Assembly (NCBI GenBank): GCA_963383645.1
Contig: OY726569.1
Span: 30,523,592-30,587,591 of the forward strand
Source of the DNA: Muscardinus avellanarius
Lineage: Eukaryota; Chordata; Mammalia; Rodentia; Gliridae
Direction: 5' to 3'
Length of the DNA stretch: 64,000 nucleotides
A program made the position numbers and the translations under genes. The notes beneath the pieces were generated by a model that had not been told where the DNA came from, did not search any database, and was given only the letters and a program-made list of their open reading frames with translations. This document shows, one piece after another, positions 31,938 to 44,400 of this stretch. Every line of letters begins with the position of its first letter. Positions within the stretch are counted from its first letter, which is position 1.

Positions 31938-34936
31938 GGGATCCATATTTTTTTTCAGAGTTTTTAAGTATTTATTTCATATCTAAATTCTGAAGCTAAA
32001 TTGCAAGTTTGATAATATCTAATCCACAATAAGAACTCAATAAGTACTTGTTAAAAAAGTAAACAGTTGTGTTCATACACAGTACATTGCAATGTCTTTC
32101 TATTAAAAGCAATTTCTGCCACCTTGAAGTTACCAGCAAGGATTCCTGCATTCCTTGTTATTTTTTGTTTATTGGTGCACTGTATTCATACATCATAGTG
32201 GGATACAAACTTTTGTAGACATACATGCACACATCGCCCAGTCAGCCCCCACCGGATCCCCACCCCATTCTCTCCCCATCCCTCCATCCCATGCTTGGCT
32301 TAGTGGTTGACATATAGTATTATAGCAATTTATCCAAAATTAAAAATGATAATCTCACATAACAGTTTCATTTGTCTGATACCAAGCTTTTGATGACTTA
32401 AAGATAACATTTCAATATTTCTTATTACTTTCTTTCTTACCAGAGAATATTTTTTTTTCTATTTTTTTAGGTGAAACTATCATATATTTATATATTTATT
32501 TTTCAGAAAAAATCTATCCTAATATGGAATATGGACTCTAGATACCCAAAACGATCTTGAAAAAGAACAAAGCTAGAAGATATATATTTTCTGATTTCAA
32601 ACCATATAAAGCTACAATAATTGAAACAGTGTACTACTATTCTAAAGGCAGAGATATAAACCATTGGAGTTAAATAAAAGCCTAGAGCTAAATTCTTCCC
32701 TATGTTGTCAAGTTATTTTTGACAAGGTTTCCACGAACATTTGGTGGTAGAAATAATAATATTTTAACTAAATATTGTTGAAACATAATAATTACATGGA
32801 AAAGAATAAAGTTGGACCCTTATGTAATCCCATATACAAATATTAACTCAAAATAGATAAAAGACCTAAATATAAATCTTAAGACTATAAACTTTTAGGA
32901 GAAAATCTGGGTCATAAAACCTGACAACATTGAAATTGGCAGTGATTTCTTGGATATGATTTCAATGGCACAGGCAACAGAAGAGTATACAAACTCCCTA
33001 AAAAATAAAAACAAATATTGTATATCCAAAGACAATGTAAACAGAATTAACAGTTACTAATAGAATGAGATAAAATATTTCCAAATGCTATATCTGAAGG
33101 TATATTAATATTCCAACTAGAAATCCTAAAAATTAACAACAATAAAGGCAAACAATACCATTTAGAGATAGGTAAAAGACTAACATAAGTAATGAATCTC
33201 CACAGATAACCAATCTTAGTTGACTGTTGGATGGAAACTCTTGTTTCTCTGGTTCTGGTGTGTGTTACCTATTTCTTCTTTGTAGTTAATCTCTTTGAGT
33301 ATTTTCTCTAGCGCTGGTTTTGAAGACATAAATTCCTTCAGTTTCTGTTTGTCATGGAAGCTTCTTATTTCTCCATCTAATTTGATAGAAAGTTTTGCTG
33401 GGTAGGAAATTTTTGGCTGGAAGTTGTTTTCTTTCAGAGTTTGGAATATGTTACTCCAAGCCCTTCTGGCTCTCATGACTTGGTTTGGGAAGTCTGGAGT
33501 GATTCTAATTGGTTTGCCTCTGAATGTCACTTGGCCCTTTGTTTTTGTTGCCTTTAAGATTCTCTGCTTGGCTTCCATATTGGTCATTTTGACAATTGTG
33601 TGGCGTGGGGATCCTCTTCTCCGATCCTGTCTAAAGGGAGTTCTATAAGTTTCCTGGACCTGTGTATCAACCTCTTGCTCTATGTTTGGAAAATTTTCTG
33701 CTATTACTTCCTTGAAGAGATTGTTGATCCCTTTGGTTTCACCTTCTTTTCCCTCTTCTATTCCAATTATTCTTAGGTTAGCTCTCTTAAAATGGGCCCA
33801 TATTTCTTCAATATCAGATTCCTGCTGTCGGATATTTTTTTCTAGATTAGAAACTATGCGTTCATTTTTGGATTGCTCATCTTCTAAGAGCGAGATTCTA
33901 TTCTCCATGTGGTCTAATCGGTTGTTTGTGCTTTGAATTGAGGCCTTTACTTCATTAATTGCATCCTTTATCTCTTTTTGGCTCTCTCTGAGTTCTTTTC
34001 GAAGCACCTCTATTATTTCTAGTTATTTTCCTGATTTGATCTTCTAGAAATCTCTGATTTTCTGTTTTATCGGGTTCTGATGTTGTGGGGTTGTGAGCAT
34101 TCATTGCTCCAGTGTTATTCCTCTTTCCCATGATTTCGGAAGTTTGTGCCTTCTCTGGGTTCTTCCCTTGGGTCACTATGACTTCACTTAAGGTGTTCTG
34201 GATCTCGAGTCAGTAGTATTTCAGACCCCACTACTCCTTTACTTGGTTGTATCACAGAGTCTCCGACCCAGAGAGTCGATAGAGGCTGCTTTAGACTGTG
34301 GGGGGTGCCAGGTTGCACGTTCTCCTCTGGTGTGATATCTCTGCCACCGCCCCTCCCCCACTGGGTCAAGTCCCAGGGAGTATAGTACTGGGATTTCTCC
34401 TCTGTGGCCCACAATTAGACTCACTGTTCTTGAGTACGCAGATGTAGCTGTACTGGATTCGGTGAATTCTCTGCTGCTGCCGCCGGTGGCAATATGGCGC
34501 CGCTGCCACGCCCTCGGCCGTGAGGCTGGCGTATTTCTTCTTGGTTTTGATTTCCACTCTGAATCCCTGCGGCGTGTGCTGAGCTCAGCCACTGGGAGCT
34601 TTAGATTTTACCTGCAGCGAGAAATCCCGCCTGGCTGTTCCGCAGTGGCTCACCTCGGCTTGCTGTAGCCGTCCGGTGAATTTGCCGCTGCTGTCGGCAG
34701 TATGGCGCTGCTGCCGCGTCCTCGGGCGTGAGGCCGGTTATCTCCTCTGTGGCTCTGAGCTCTGTTCTCAGCCCACTTTCTCTCTGGATCCTGGTGATTT
34801 TTTTGTTTCTGGTGATGGTGTTTTCTGGCTATGAAAGGCGCTGATTTTGTGGTAATAGAGATTGGTTGTTAGCGGGGCTCTTAAGCCCCGCTTTTCTCGG
34901 TCGCCATCTTCCCGGAAGTCCCGGGATCCATATTTT
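31938..34936 (-). mobile_element. Full-length ORF1-only LINE-1 derivative, copy A, with 3' transduction
   Basis: Flanked by a 14-bp duplication, GGGATCCATATTTT (31938-31951 and 34923-34936). On the minus strand it starts GGGACTTCCGGGAAGATGG, has a ~790-bp GC-rich 5'UTR, ORF1 (34131-33216), about 700 bp of L1 ORF2 3' sequence in inverted orientation, and the L1 3' end (CAGTGCACCAATAAA near 32170). About 210 further bases follow, ending in AATAAATACTTAAAAACTCT and a poly(A). That tail is absent from the other two copies and is read as transduced source flank. Total about 2.97 kb. Confidence 0.85.
33216..34131 (-). pseudogene. LINE-1 ORF1 (RNA-binding protein), copy A, one frameshift
   Basis: The frame MGKRNNTGAMNAHNPTTSEP opens at 34131. 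A 2-nt deletion near 34034, relative to copy B, shifts it, and it reads on to TAA at 33216. Parts in order: a disordered N-terminus, a coiled coil (SIQSTNNRLDHMENRISLLE and following), an RRM-like region (WAHFKRANLRIIGIEE), and a basic C-terminal domain (RAWSNIFQTLKENNFQPKIS). ORF1 protein coats L1 RNA as a trimer. About 264 codons downstream of the shift are open, unusually well kept. Confidence 0.85.
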
Positions 34937-35224
34937 CAATGTGGAAAAATTATAAGCCTGACTTTATATCTTATACCACGTCCAAAATTCATTCTAGGTA
35001 CGTTATAGATCTAAGTGTGAATAAAAAATGAAAACATAACAATATTCTCATGATAGAAAAAGATTTTAGATATTGCATGTAAAAGTATTGATCATGAAGA
35101 AAAGGACTGATTAATTTGGTATATTAAAATTGAGAGAAACAAATGTCTTTGGTAGAGTGGGTAAAGACACTTGGAACACGTAATCAATGAAGAACTTAAA
35201 TTCAGATTATAAAGAACTTTAATA

Positions 35225-35432
35225 AACTGGATGTGGTGGCACACGTTTGTAATCCCAGTATTGGGAGGCTGAGACAGGAGGATTCGAGTTCATGGCCTGC
35301 CTTAGCTACTAGTAAGGCCATCGCAACTTAGTGAGACCTTATGTTTTAAAATAAATAAAGAATAAAAAAATAGGGCTGGTGTTGTAGCTTGGCAGTAGAA
35401 TGCCCCTGGGTTCAATCCCCAGCAACCCCCCC
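35225..35432 (+). mobile_element. B1-dID SINE
   Basis: Forward dimer, CTGGATGTGGTGGCACACG to TTCAATCCCCAGCAACC. Confidence 0.82.
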
Positions 35433-35720
35433 GCCCCCCGAACTTCAAAAGATAGTATGAAAAATTAGCCAATTAAATAAAATAATAGGCAAGAAACTTT
35501 AATAGTCATATCTCAAACAAAAAAAATCCAAATAACCAATAAACCCTATAAAAAGGTGTTATTCTCACTAGGTAGCAGGAAAGCACCAGTTTAAAATACA
35601 GTGAGATACGGGTTCTACCACCCACTCCTGGGTGAATACCCTAGAGAAACGTACATGGATTTCTATTAGATATTTGTCCAAAAAGGCTTTAGCAGTATTA
35701 TTTATGATAGCCCTGCACTG

Positions 35721-35894
35721 GGAACAGAGAGTCGATAGAGGCTGCTTTAGACTGTGGGGGGTGTCAGGTTGCACGTTCTCCTCTGGTGTGATATCTCTGC
35801 CACCGCCCCTCCCCCACTGGGTCAAGTCCCAGGGAGTACAGTACTGGGATTTCTCCTCTGTGGCCCACAATTAGACTCACTGTTCTTGAGTACT
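35721..35894 (-). repeat. Near-identical copy of part of the L1-derivative 5'UTR
   Basis: About 172 bp matches 34265-34436 with only two visible substitutions, is in the same orientation, has no poly(A), and interrupts old ORF2 text. Confidence 0.85.
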
Positions 35895-36298
35895 GTTCTT
35901 GAAGGCAGGGTATATTCACATAAAGGAGCATTGTGTAACTATGAAAATAACTGAATGCTTGTCTCAGGCAGTTACCTGACGGAATCACACAGATATGTGT
36001 AGACAGAACCCAAGAAGACTACGTTTAATATGATTTTATTTATATAGTGTTCAAAACTAGACAAAGTGAAACTATATCGATAGAAATGCATACACACCTG
36101 AGAAATGTAAAAAAAAAAACCAAAAAACCAAGAAAATGGCGACCACAGGTCAAAATAATATTTAACTCTGGGACTGGAGGGCAGAGAGCGTCTTTTCACC
36201 AGAAGGAGATTCATGAGAGACTTCTGAAATGGTCATCCTGCATTTCTTGACATAAAATGTAGTGCTTACCTTATAGTCAGTCTTTAAATTATATATTT

Positions 36299-36499
36299 AG
36301 CCGGGCGTGGTGGTGCACGCTTGTAATCCCCATGCTTGGGAGGCTGAGACAGGAGGATCGCACGGGTTCGAAGCCAGCCTCAGCTACTTAGTGAGGCTTT
36401 TAGCAACTTAGTGAGACCCTGTTTCCAAATAAAATATAAAAAGGTATGGGAATATAGCCCGGAGGTAGAAAGCCTCTGGGTTCCACCCCAAGTACCACC

Positions 36500-36550
<51 letters not shown>
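36299..36550 (+). mobile_element. B1-dID SINE with (A)n(TA)n tail
   Basis: Forward dimer, AGCCGGGCGTGGTGGTGCAC to CAAGTACCACC, then a ~29-base A run and TA repeats. Confidence 0.87.
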
Positions 36551-37039
36551 TTTATACTTTGTGAAGATTTCATGTCTGTATATGGTACATTACATTTAAA
36601 AAATATGTTTTCCACAGGGTGGGGGGGTTAGGACATTTGAGTGGAAAAGAGAACACATAAGGTACATTGGAGCACATACTTTCTTAAACATTTGAATCTT
36701 TTAATTGAAATTGTGATACTTGAACAAGTAATACTGTTTCACAATATCCATGGCTGGTTACATCTATCTGTGACTGTTTTATTACATTTCCTGCAGTTAA
36801 GTTTTTTCTCCTTTGGGATGTTGGGACATTAAGGCCAGGTGTTTCCTATCTCCTTCCTGGCTGCACAGCCACCACAGGCAGTGCAAACCCTCTGGGCGGG
36901 CAGTTGCCAGCTGTTGCTGGATCAGATCCCCCAGTCTCTCTCTGATTCTGCTCTAGTTAATAACCAATCTAGTTCTTCATGTCTTTGCAGAAGACTCATG
37001 TCTTTGCAGAGGCACTCTGGATCCTCATGGCTTTTTTTT

Positions 37040-37140
37040 TTTTTTAATACTGATACTGGTTCATTGTAATTATCCATCATAGTGACATTCAAAGTGGTAT
37101 ATGCATATGTGTGTGCCACTGGTGTATTCCTTTCCACGTG
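37040..37140 (-). mobile_element. LINE-1 3' tail fragment
   Basis: Poly(T) followed by TACTGGTTCATTGTAATTAT and CCATCATAGTGACATTC, matching the reverse of the L1 3' ends elsewhere in the window. Confidence 0.55.
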
Positions 37141-37267
37141 CCCCCCCCCCCGTGCATTTGGTGAGCTTGGTGGGGACACCTTCATATATGGATATAACAT
37201 TATTTAAACTGTTTCCTTCCTTATTAGGGTTACCTTAATGTCACTGTGTGTGTGTGTGTGTGGGGGG

Positions 37268-37467
37268 GATATTGGGGATGAAACGCAGGGGGCATTCTAC
37301 CTCTGAGCTACACCCCCAGCACGATCTTTTATTCTTTATTTTAAAAGAGGGACTCACTGAGTTGCAAAGGGCCTCACTAAGTAGCTGAGGCTGTCTGCAA
37401 ACCTGCAATCCTTCTCTCTCAGCCTCCCAACTACTGGGATTACAAGCCTGTGCCACCACGCCTGGCT
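37268..37467 (-). mobile_element. B1-dID SINE
   Basis: Reverse dimer following a short (GT)n, ending GCCACCACGCCTGGC. Confidence 0.85.
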
Positions 37468-37484
37468 TGACGTCACTTTTTTTG

Positions 37485-37690
37485 TGTGTGTGGTACTGGG
37501 GATGAAACCCAGCAGCTTTCTACCTCCGGGCTATACTCCTAGACCTATTTTATATTTATTTGGAAACAGGGTCTCACTAAGTTGCTGAGAGCCTCATTTA
37601 GTAGCCAAGGCTGGCTTCGAACCTGTGCGATCCTCCTGTCTCAGCCTCCCAAGTACTGGGATTACAAGTGTGCACCACCACACCCGGCTC
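37485..37690 (-). mobile_element. B1-dID SINE
   Basis: Reverse dimer of the CTACCTCCGGGCTATACTCC type. ACGTCACTTTT before it and AATGTCACTTTT after it are its probable target-site duplication. Confidence 0.87.
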
Positions 37691-37953
37691 ATAATGTCAC
37701 TTTTCAGAGGACATTTTGGGAGCACCTTGGGAAATCTCTGTTGATGATCGAGTAGTTCTTCCATTTTGTCGGTGCTAGGATGAGGCTGGGGAGAGACATC
37801 CTCTCACCACAGGTGTCTGTGGGGAGCAGGATGCATTCCTACCAAGAGCTGTCCTATGTTTTTGTCCCTGCAGGGAAGAGCAGCAGGTGACAAAGGAAAG
37901 ACCAAACCCCAGGAGAATCCTAAAGTATATGGGGGATGCACAAAACCTTTCAG

Positions 37954-37955
<2 letters not shown>

Positions 37956-38003
<48 letters not shown>

Positions 38004-38404
38004 GGGGATTGAACCAAGGGACATTCTACCTCTGAGCTATACACCAAGACCAATGTTAAAAAAATACTTTTTTGTGGTTCTGTATATTGAACTCAGGGGC
38101 TTTCTACCTTCAAGCTACACTTCCAGCCCTACTTTATTTTTTATTTTGAAACAGGGTCTCACTAGGTTGCTGAGGGCCTCATTAAGTAGCACAGGCTGGC
38201 TGTGAGCCTGTGATTCTCCTGTCTCAGCCTCTCAAGTACTGGGGTTAGAAGTGTGTGCCACCATGGCCGGTTTTTTAAGAAAAATTGAAACAGGGTCATG
38301 TTACGTCGCTGAGAGCCTTGCTAAGTTGCTGAAGCTTTGAACCTGTGATTCTTCTGTTTCAGCCTTCCAAATACTGAGATTACAGGAATGTGCCATCATG
38401 ACGG
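37956..38404 (-). mobile_element. B1-dID SINE split by a second SINE
   Basis: A (GT)n tail (37957-37998) and ID half (37999-38056) are separated from the linker and B1 half (38283-38404) by an inner SINE at 38066-38272. Confidence 0.78.
38066..38272 (-). mobile_element. B1-dID SINE, inner member of the nest
   Basis: Complete reverse dimer, TTTTGTGGTTCTGTATATTG to GCCACCATGGCCGG. Confidence 0.78.
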
Positions 38405-38653
38405 CTGCAAAGAATGATTTGAGAAAAGATTCAGCGTCTTTGGCATTTCTGGTCTTTTATGGATCTTTGTGTACAAGGTATAAAAATACCATTTTCTTAA
38501 TATCTATACTGAATTGAAATGTTTTATTTTTGAAAAATTTTCCAAATCAGGTAAACAAAAATTATTGATATTTTGAGATGTATGGATTAATTAGTGAGAT
38601 TTTAATTTTCCCCAAATGTTTGTAAGTATTTTTGTGAAAATTTTTCCTTTTTT

Positions 38654-38851
38654 TGTGGTACTGGTTCAACCCAGGGGCATTCTATCTGAGTCACACCCCC
38701 CAGCCCTATTTAACATTTTATTTTGAAATAGGATCTCACTAAGTTATGGAGAGCCTTGCTAAATTGCTGCTGAGGCTGGCTGCAAACCTGTGACCCTCCT
38801 GCCTCAGCTTCCCAAGTACTAGGATTATAAGCATGCACCACCATGCCTGGC
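38654..38851 (-). mobile_element. B1-dID SINE
   Basis: Reverse dimer with a small deletion in the ID half, ending CACCACCATGCCTGGC. Confidence 0.83.
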
Positions 38852-38859
38852 TTAATATC

Positions 38860-40145
38860 TATTCTTTTAATGCTTTCAACCTACTTTTCTACAATGGTAG
38901 ATAATGCAGGTGTTAATGACTGATTAATGCATAAGATGAATGTACCACAGTCTATCATTTCCCTATTTGGAAATGAATAGATTTCAGTTTTGAAATAGAC
39001 AACATTGTAGTCAACAACCTTACAGATAACAGCCCCTACACACATACACACACACTTCAGATCTTTTATAGGACAAAGTCCTAGAAATAAAAGCCACTGG
39101 ATCACGAGAGAGAAATGAACGTAAATGTATGTAGAGATCCTTGTAAGGAAACATGTACCAGCAAAGGTAGTGCAGTTTTCATGATGCTATCTATGGTCAT
39201 TGTAGGGTAATTTTTTCCTTCTGAATGCACCCCATGCTCCATGTTTCTGTATGGTGTGAGGGGGAAGACTGACCCATCAGGCACTTTCCTCCACGCCGAC
39301 ACCCTGGCACCCGGCGGCAGAACCCTCAGACACCGCTGCCGGCACTGGCGTGCACCCTGGGACCCCGTGGAGCTCCCCGTGGCTGGCTTTCTGGGGCCTC
39401 TGTGTTTCTGTTGAGTGACTGGCCCTGGCTCCTGCGTGCTTAGCTTCCCACTTGCTCGTTTCTGTGCCTGCATTTAGCTCTTGCCTGTGCTGTCACCGGA
39501 GTTGGGATCCCCAGGGGGACCCTTGGCAGTTGGACATGTGTTTTTCCCTTGTTTTTCAGTGTGCTGGGTTTGCTTTCCATATCCATGTGTTTGGTCTGCT
39601 ATTCTTTGTAAAGAATATATATCCACTTCTTAATGGTCTCACTTGATTCAGTGCCTACTAGCTATTGTGAATTTATTATAAGCTCTAGTACATGTACTTC
39701 GCCAGTGGCCACTGTGAGGGATACAAGATCCGGAATAAAGCCGTAGGGGTCACAATTATGTGTCCCACGCTCGAGCTGGGAGAGTTGTGGTTAAGGTTCA
39801 TGCTTTATTTATACAGAATAAACAAACCCGAGGCTGCTCCAGCTCTGTCCTTCCTCTCACACCTCTGGACATGGGCTCCACTGGGCACAGGCTGGAAACC
39901 TCAGGGTCTGAGGGTCTCCAAGTCTCTTCCAACTGCTATTCTGTGACCAAGGAAGGTCACACATATGACACTGCCATGCACAACACAGGGAGAGCCCAGA
40001 GAATTTAATTATTTTCAGAATCAGATTTCTTGTGGATTCTAAATAAATATCTATTTGTGCCAAATGGTGAGGAAACAGGAGAACTTAGAGGATGTTTCTC
40101 ATTACTGTAAGTTTTCCAAAGGTGAGGGCAGAGCCTATTATGTGC

Positions 40146-40194
<49 letters not shown>

Positions 40195-40975
40195 TGGGCA
40201 TCAAGTGTCTGGCTCACAGACTGCAATAACTCCAGGTTGCCAGCAGAGGGAGGGATTATGTGTTTCCTGCCTGGCCAGGGTGAAAGGGGCTGCAGAGCCA
40301 TTCCTGGAAAGTGTTGCCTGAGCCTCTTAGTGATGCTGGGCTGGAACCAGGGCTTCAGCCGGCCCTACCTAAGTGGGAAGTGGGAGAGTCTGGTGGGCTG
40401 GAAGCCCATGTATGGCTGGGACAGACTCAGGGAGATGAGAGAAAGCCTGACTTAAATCAGGGTGGACTGGAGGGGTAGGAGCTGGTGGCCAGAGGCACTC
40501 AGATGGCAAACTGGGGCTGGAGTAGAAAGGACAGCCAGAGAGGAAAGATGACGTAGCTCTATGCTGGGCCTCTGATGTCCTCAGAGTGGCATCTCAGCTC
40601 CGAATCTGCAGATAGTCCTGGCAGGGGTGGTAGGGAGCCAGCCCCTTGAGACACACACACACTCACACATACACCCCTCGGAAAGGGAACCTAGTGCCTA
40701 TGGCCTGGCCCCCGACCTCACAAGTGAACTCAGCCCCGTTCACTGCCTGCTTTATTCTCTGACCTGTTGATGGGGGCTTGATGAATGTGGTTGGCTTAGA
40801 GATGGTAAGGAATTCCTAAGGCCTAGAGAGACCCAGTTTTGGAGAGCTAAGTAGCCACGGTGTGTGACTAAGTGTGTAATGACGCCTTGCTAATGCCTGG
40901 AACGCCTGGTTGTGCGGTGGGGAAGCCGGCCTTGGAATGCTGAGCATAAAAGATAAATGTGTGGTTGAGAAGTCA
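38860..40975. other. Intergenic between CTSG and GZMH; no gene recognised
   Basis: Short open frames only, with no protease exon. A (GA)n tract lies at 40149-40192. 39650-39960 is a moderately GC-rich unique block with two AATAAA-like sites and no coding signature. Confidence 0.45.
40149..40192. repeat. (GA)n microsatellite
   Basis: About 22 perfect GA units. Confidence 0.95.
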
Positions 40976-40981
40976 CTGAGA

Positions 40982-41210
40982 ACCGGGCGTGGTGGCACAT
41001 GCTTCTAATCCCAACATTCGGGAGGCTGAGACAAGAGGATTGCGGTTTGCAGCCAGCCTCAGCTACTTAGCGACACCCTTTGCAACTCAGTGAGACCCTG
41101 TTTCAAAATAAAGAATAAGAAAATAGGGCTGGGGGAAGGGTGTTGCCCAGAGTAGAATGCCCCTGGGTTCCATCCCCAATACAGAAAAGAAAAAAAAAAG
41201 AAAAAAAAAT
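40982..41210 (+). mobile_element. B1-dID SINE downstream of GZMH
   Basis: Forward dimer, ACCGGGCGTGGTGGCACATG to CCATCCCCAATAC, with an A-rich tail. Confidence 0.85.
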
Positions 41211-41334
41211 TAGTATGAGGTAGGGAAGCAAAACCCAGAGCTGACAGCAGAGGGCAGCCTGGGGCAGCAGAGCTGGCACAGGCCTAAAGCCACGCAGAGA
41301 GTAAGACTTCAGTCACGTTCACTATAGAGCTGTG

Positions 41335-41340
41335 TTTATT
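41335..41340 (-). terminator. Polyadenylation signal of GZMH
   Basis: AATAAA on the minus strand about 98 bases after the stop codon. Confidence 0.75.
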
Positions 41341-41374
41341 ACAACCCCGCAACTCTTACTGCCACCCCCACAGG

Positions 41375-41432
41375 ATTCTTGTCTCTGCTCCAGAAAAGAT
41401 GCCCTGGAGGAAGGTCAGTCTCAGTCTCGTGC
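41375..41432 (-). repeat. 58-bp segment of the GZMH 3'UTR, duplicated in intron 4
   Basis: Starts CAGGATTCTTGTCTCTGCTC and ends TCAGTCTCAGTCTCGTG; repeated at 41864-41921 with a single visible change (T to C). Confidence 0.9.
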
Positions 41433-41438
41433 CTGGTG

Positions 41439-44400
41439 TTAGAGGTGCTTCATGGTTTTCTTAATCCAAGACAGGAATTGGGAGACCTTGATGAAGACTC
41501 CTGGAGGGGTCCCATTTCTTTGTGCATAGGAGAAAATGCCCTGGGCCCTTCTGTTACACACGAGGGGGCCCCCGGAGTCCCCCTGTGGGCAGAGAGAAGC
41601 ACAGGGCTGGCCTCCTCCTGGTCCTGCCCACTCTGCCTCCCCAGGGTTGGGTGGCCTCTGTGAGGGGCCGGGGCGTTTGAGACGGGGCCCCCTTTGCCTC
41701 CCTCAGCCACAGGCCTCCAGCCTGACCTGGACTTTTCTTTCCAGTGACCCAGGCTATACCTCTCCCTGCCATCTCGGGGACATTCTGGCAACAATGTTTC
41801 TTTGGGATGAATGATCCTCCCCAACCTCCCACTCCTGTTCACCAGGGAATGGACTAAAGACAGGATTCTTGCCTCTGCTCCAGAAAAGATGCCCTGGAGG
41901 AAGGTCAGTCTCAGTCTCGTGACTCCTGAGGAGCCCAGGCTGCCCAAGCTCTGCGCCGAGGGCAGGAAGGCAAGGCCACTCTCAGACCCCGGGCTCCCCA
42001 AAGTTCCTCTCTTGCTGGGTTCTGTCTTAGAGACACTGGAAAGCCCACCTTGAAACCATTCTTGCTTTTCTTTGGGTCCCCCACACAAATCTCGGTGTGG
42101 CAGCTGTAATATCTGGGGAAGAGCGAGGTGCACTCCAAGTCCTCCTGCACGGTCAGCTTCACCTCCTGCAGCGCAGTTGCTAAAGAGCCCGTCTGGGTCA
42201 TCTGTCCCCAGCCAGCCATACTGCACACAGTCCCGGGCTTCAGGTGGGCCTTGCCCTGGGGCAGCCTGAGGGGCCTCACAGCCGCTGTCTGCTTGGCCTT
42301 TCTCTTCAGCTGATGGGGAAGAGGCAAGAAAGCCCAGCTCAGACAGTGGCCTCTGAGCCCGGACCCAGTGGTGGTCAGGATGGGGGAGGGAAGTGGGCCA
42401 GCTGGGCGGAGCAGCAGGGGTGTGTTCACCTTCAGTAACATGATGTCCTTGGAGAAGTCATTAGGATTATAGTCTGGGTGGCGGATGGCTCTTCTCACAG
42501 GGATGACCTGCTGGGTCCTCTCTAGTTCCTTGATGTTGTGGGCCCCCAGGGTGACATTTATTGAACTGCACAGGGAGCAGAGTGGGGATAGGAGACCCAG
42601 AGTCATAGAGGATACCGCCCAGAGCTGTGAAGAGCAGGCTCCAGCTGGGCAGGCCTCGGGCTGCAGCTGAGAGAAATTGAGGCCCCCAGCGCCAGGGTTG
42701 AGTGACTGTGCCCTCTACTTCTCAAGGACACTAGGAGTAGGGCTTCCCAGGGCTCCCTCTGGTGGTTAGGGAGCATTGTGAAATTACCCCAGCGAGCGCT
42801 GGGATCCTCAATAGACCCTTTCAGCCTCCCTCACTGCGGTCGACTCTCTGCCCTGACACTTGCTCTCGCCCCTCATCCCGTGATCCCAAAGCTTACCTGC
42901 CCTGTTCCCCAACCTTTCATCCACTCAACCCTGCTCTCTGATGAGCTTTCAGGGGCTCACCTGGGAGCCCTGCAGAGGCTGTCATCCGTGGGAGAAGACA
43001 GGGGTCCATGTGGGGGTCCGGCACTGAGGGCTGGCTGCCGCTCCTTACCTTCCCCAGCAGTGAGCAGCTGTCAGCACAAAGTCTTCTCGCACCAGGACAC
43101 CACCACATCTCTTCCTGTGCCCTTCAGCTAGAAACTGAACAAATGCCATGTAGGGGCGGGAGTGGGGCTTGGCCTCGTGGCCCCCGATGATCTCCTCTGA
43201 AAGAAAAGGTTGGAAGATGGGGTGACTGGGAGCGGCTGTGGTCTGGAGGGACCCAGAAATGGTGACTGAGGATGCACCCCGTAGGCAGCAGGGGTGGGGC
43301 CTGTGAGGTCCTGTAGGCGGCACTCTTTGCTGGCAGAACCTCAAACCTCAGAACCCTGCTTGAGAAGGCGGACACTGTGCCTGTCCTCCACCTTCTACTG
43401 TAGGCTCATATGTGGAGTCGATGGGTTCTACCTTCATGGCAGCAGAACCTCAGAGGGTCCTGGGCAGCAGGCTTTGATTCCTCCTTTCCTAGTGAGCCTC
43501 CACAACTTCTTTTTTTTTTTTTTTTTTTTTTTTGGTACTGGGGAAGGAACCCAGGGCAATCCTACCTCTGAGCTACACACTCAGTCCTATTTTTTTCTTT
43601 ATTTTGAAACAGGTTCTCACTGAGTTGCAGAGGGCCTCACTAAGTAGCTGAGGCTGTCCGCGAACCGTGATCCTCCTGTCTCAGCCTTCCAAATGATGGG
43701 ATTACAAGTGTGCACCACCACGCCCAGCTAACTTTTCTGAGCCGCTGCTAACATCCTGATTGATGTTATTTTCTAATAACCTTCTGATGAGCTTTTGAAG
43801 TTGGGTTTTCTAAAATTGTCATGTTCTGGGGCCCAACACATCCTGGGTTCTCCACAAATGTTCTTGGCTGCATGAATCCATGATCTTCAATTGGCCTTTG
43901 GCGAGGGCCTGGTGGGAGTAGTGCTGGTGGGATTCAGGGCCATAGAGATGTGGGAGGAGGGTGTTGTCAAAGACTGGGGTGCAGCCGGGGGCCTGAGAAG
44001 GCAGAAGGGAGAAGCCAACCAAAACTGACTGCAAAGGCTTAGATAAAACCAAGGCGACAGAAGAAATTGCATGTAGACGGTGCCATGTTGGCATCTCTGC
44101 CTGTCACAAGGCATCTAGCCACCTCTGAGCTCAGTTGCACCCTGAGCTTCTCTCCTGGGAAGGAGGGAGGGTGGAGGACACTGAATAATGAAACCACAGA
44201 CCCCCTCCCCCCCTGTGGCTAGGCTATCTGAACTGCCCTTTTTTGGATTGGAGTGAGGGATTTTAATTATTTCTCTTTTTGCAGCTTATCATCTACCAAG
44301 TGTCTTTCTTAGGACAACCTACTCTTCGAATGATGGAGAGCAAGTCTGAGAAGAGGCTAACACCTGTAAACTTTCTAAGGAATGACTTCCTTTTCACCAA

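Larger units (their letters stand above)
34937..35965 (+). mobile_element. Old LINE-1 ORF2 relic, part 2
   Basis: Resumes the L1 text cut at 31937 (GATCTAAGTGTGAATAAAAA; later GGTAGCAGGAAAGCACCAGT and ATTATTTATGATAGCCCTGC). A SINE (35225-35432) and a foreign 5'UTR patch (about 35721-35894) interrupt it. Confidence 0.6.

Noticed and set aside
39102..39473. Arg-rich 123-codon minus-strand frame
   Set aside because: No conserved motif, splice context or counterpart; probably chance in GC-rich sequence.
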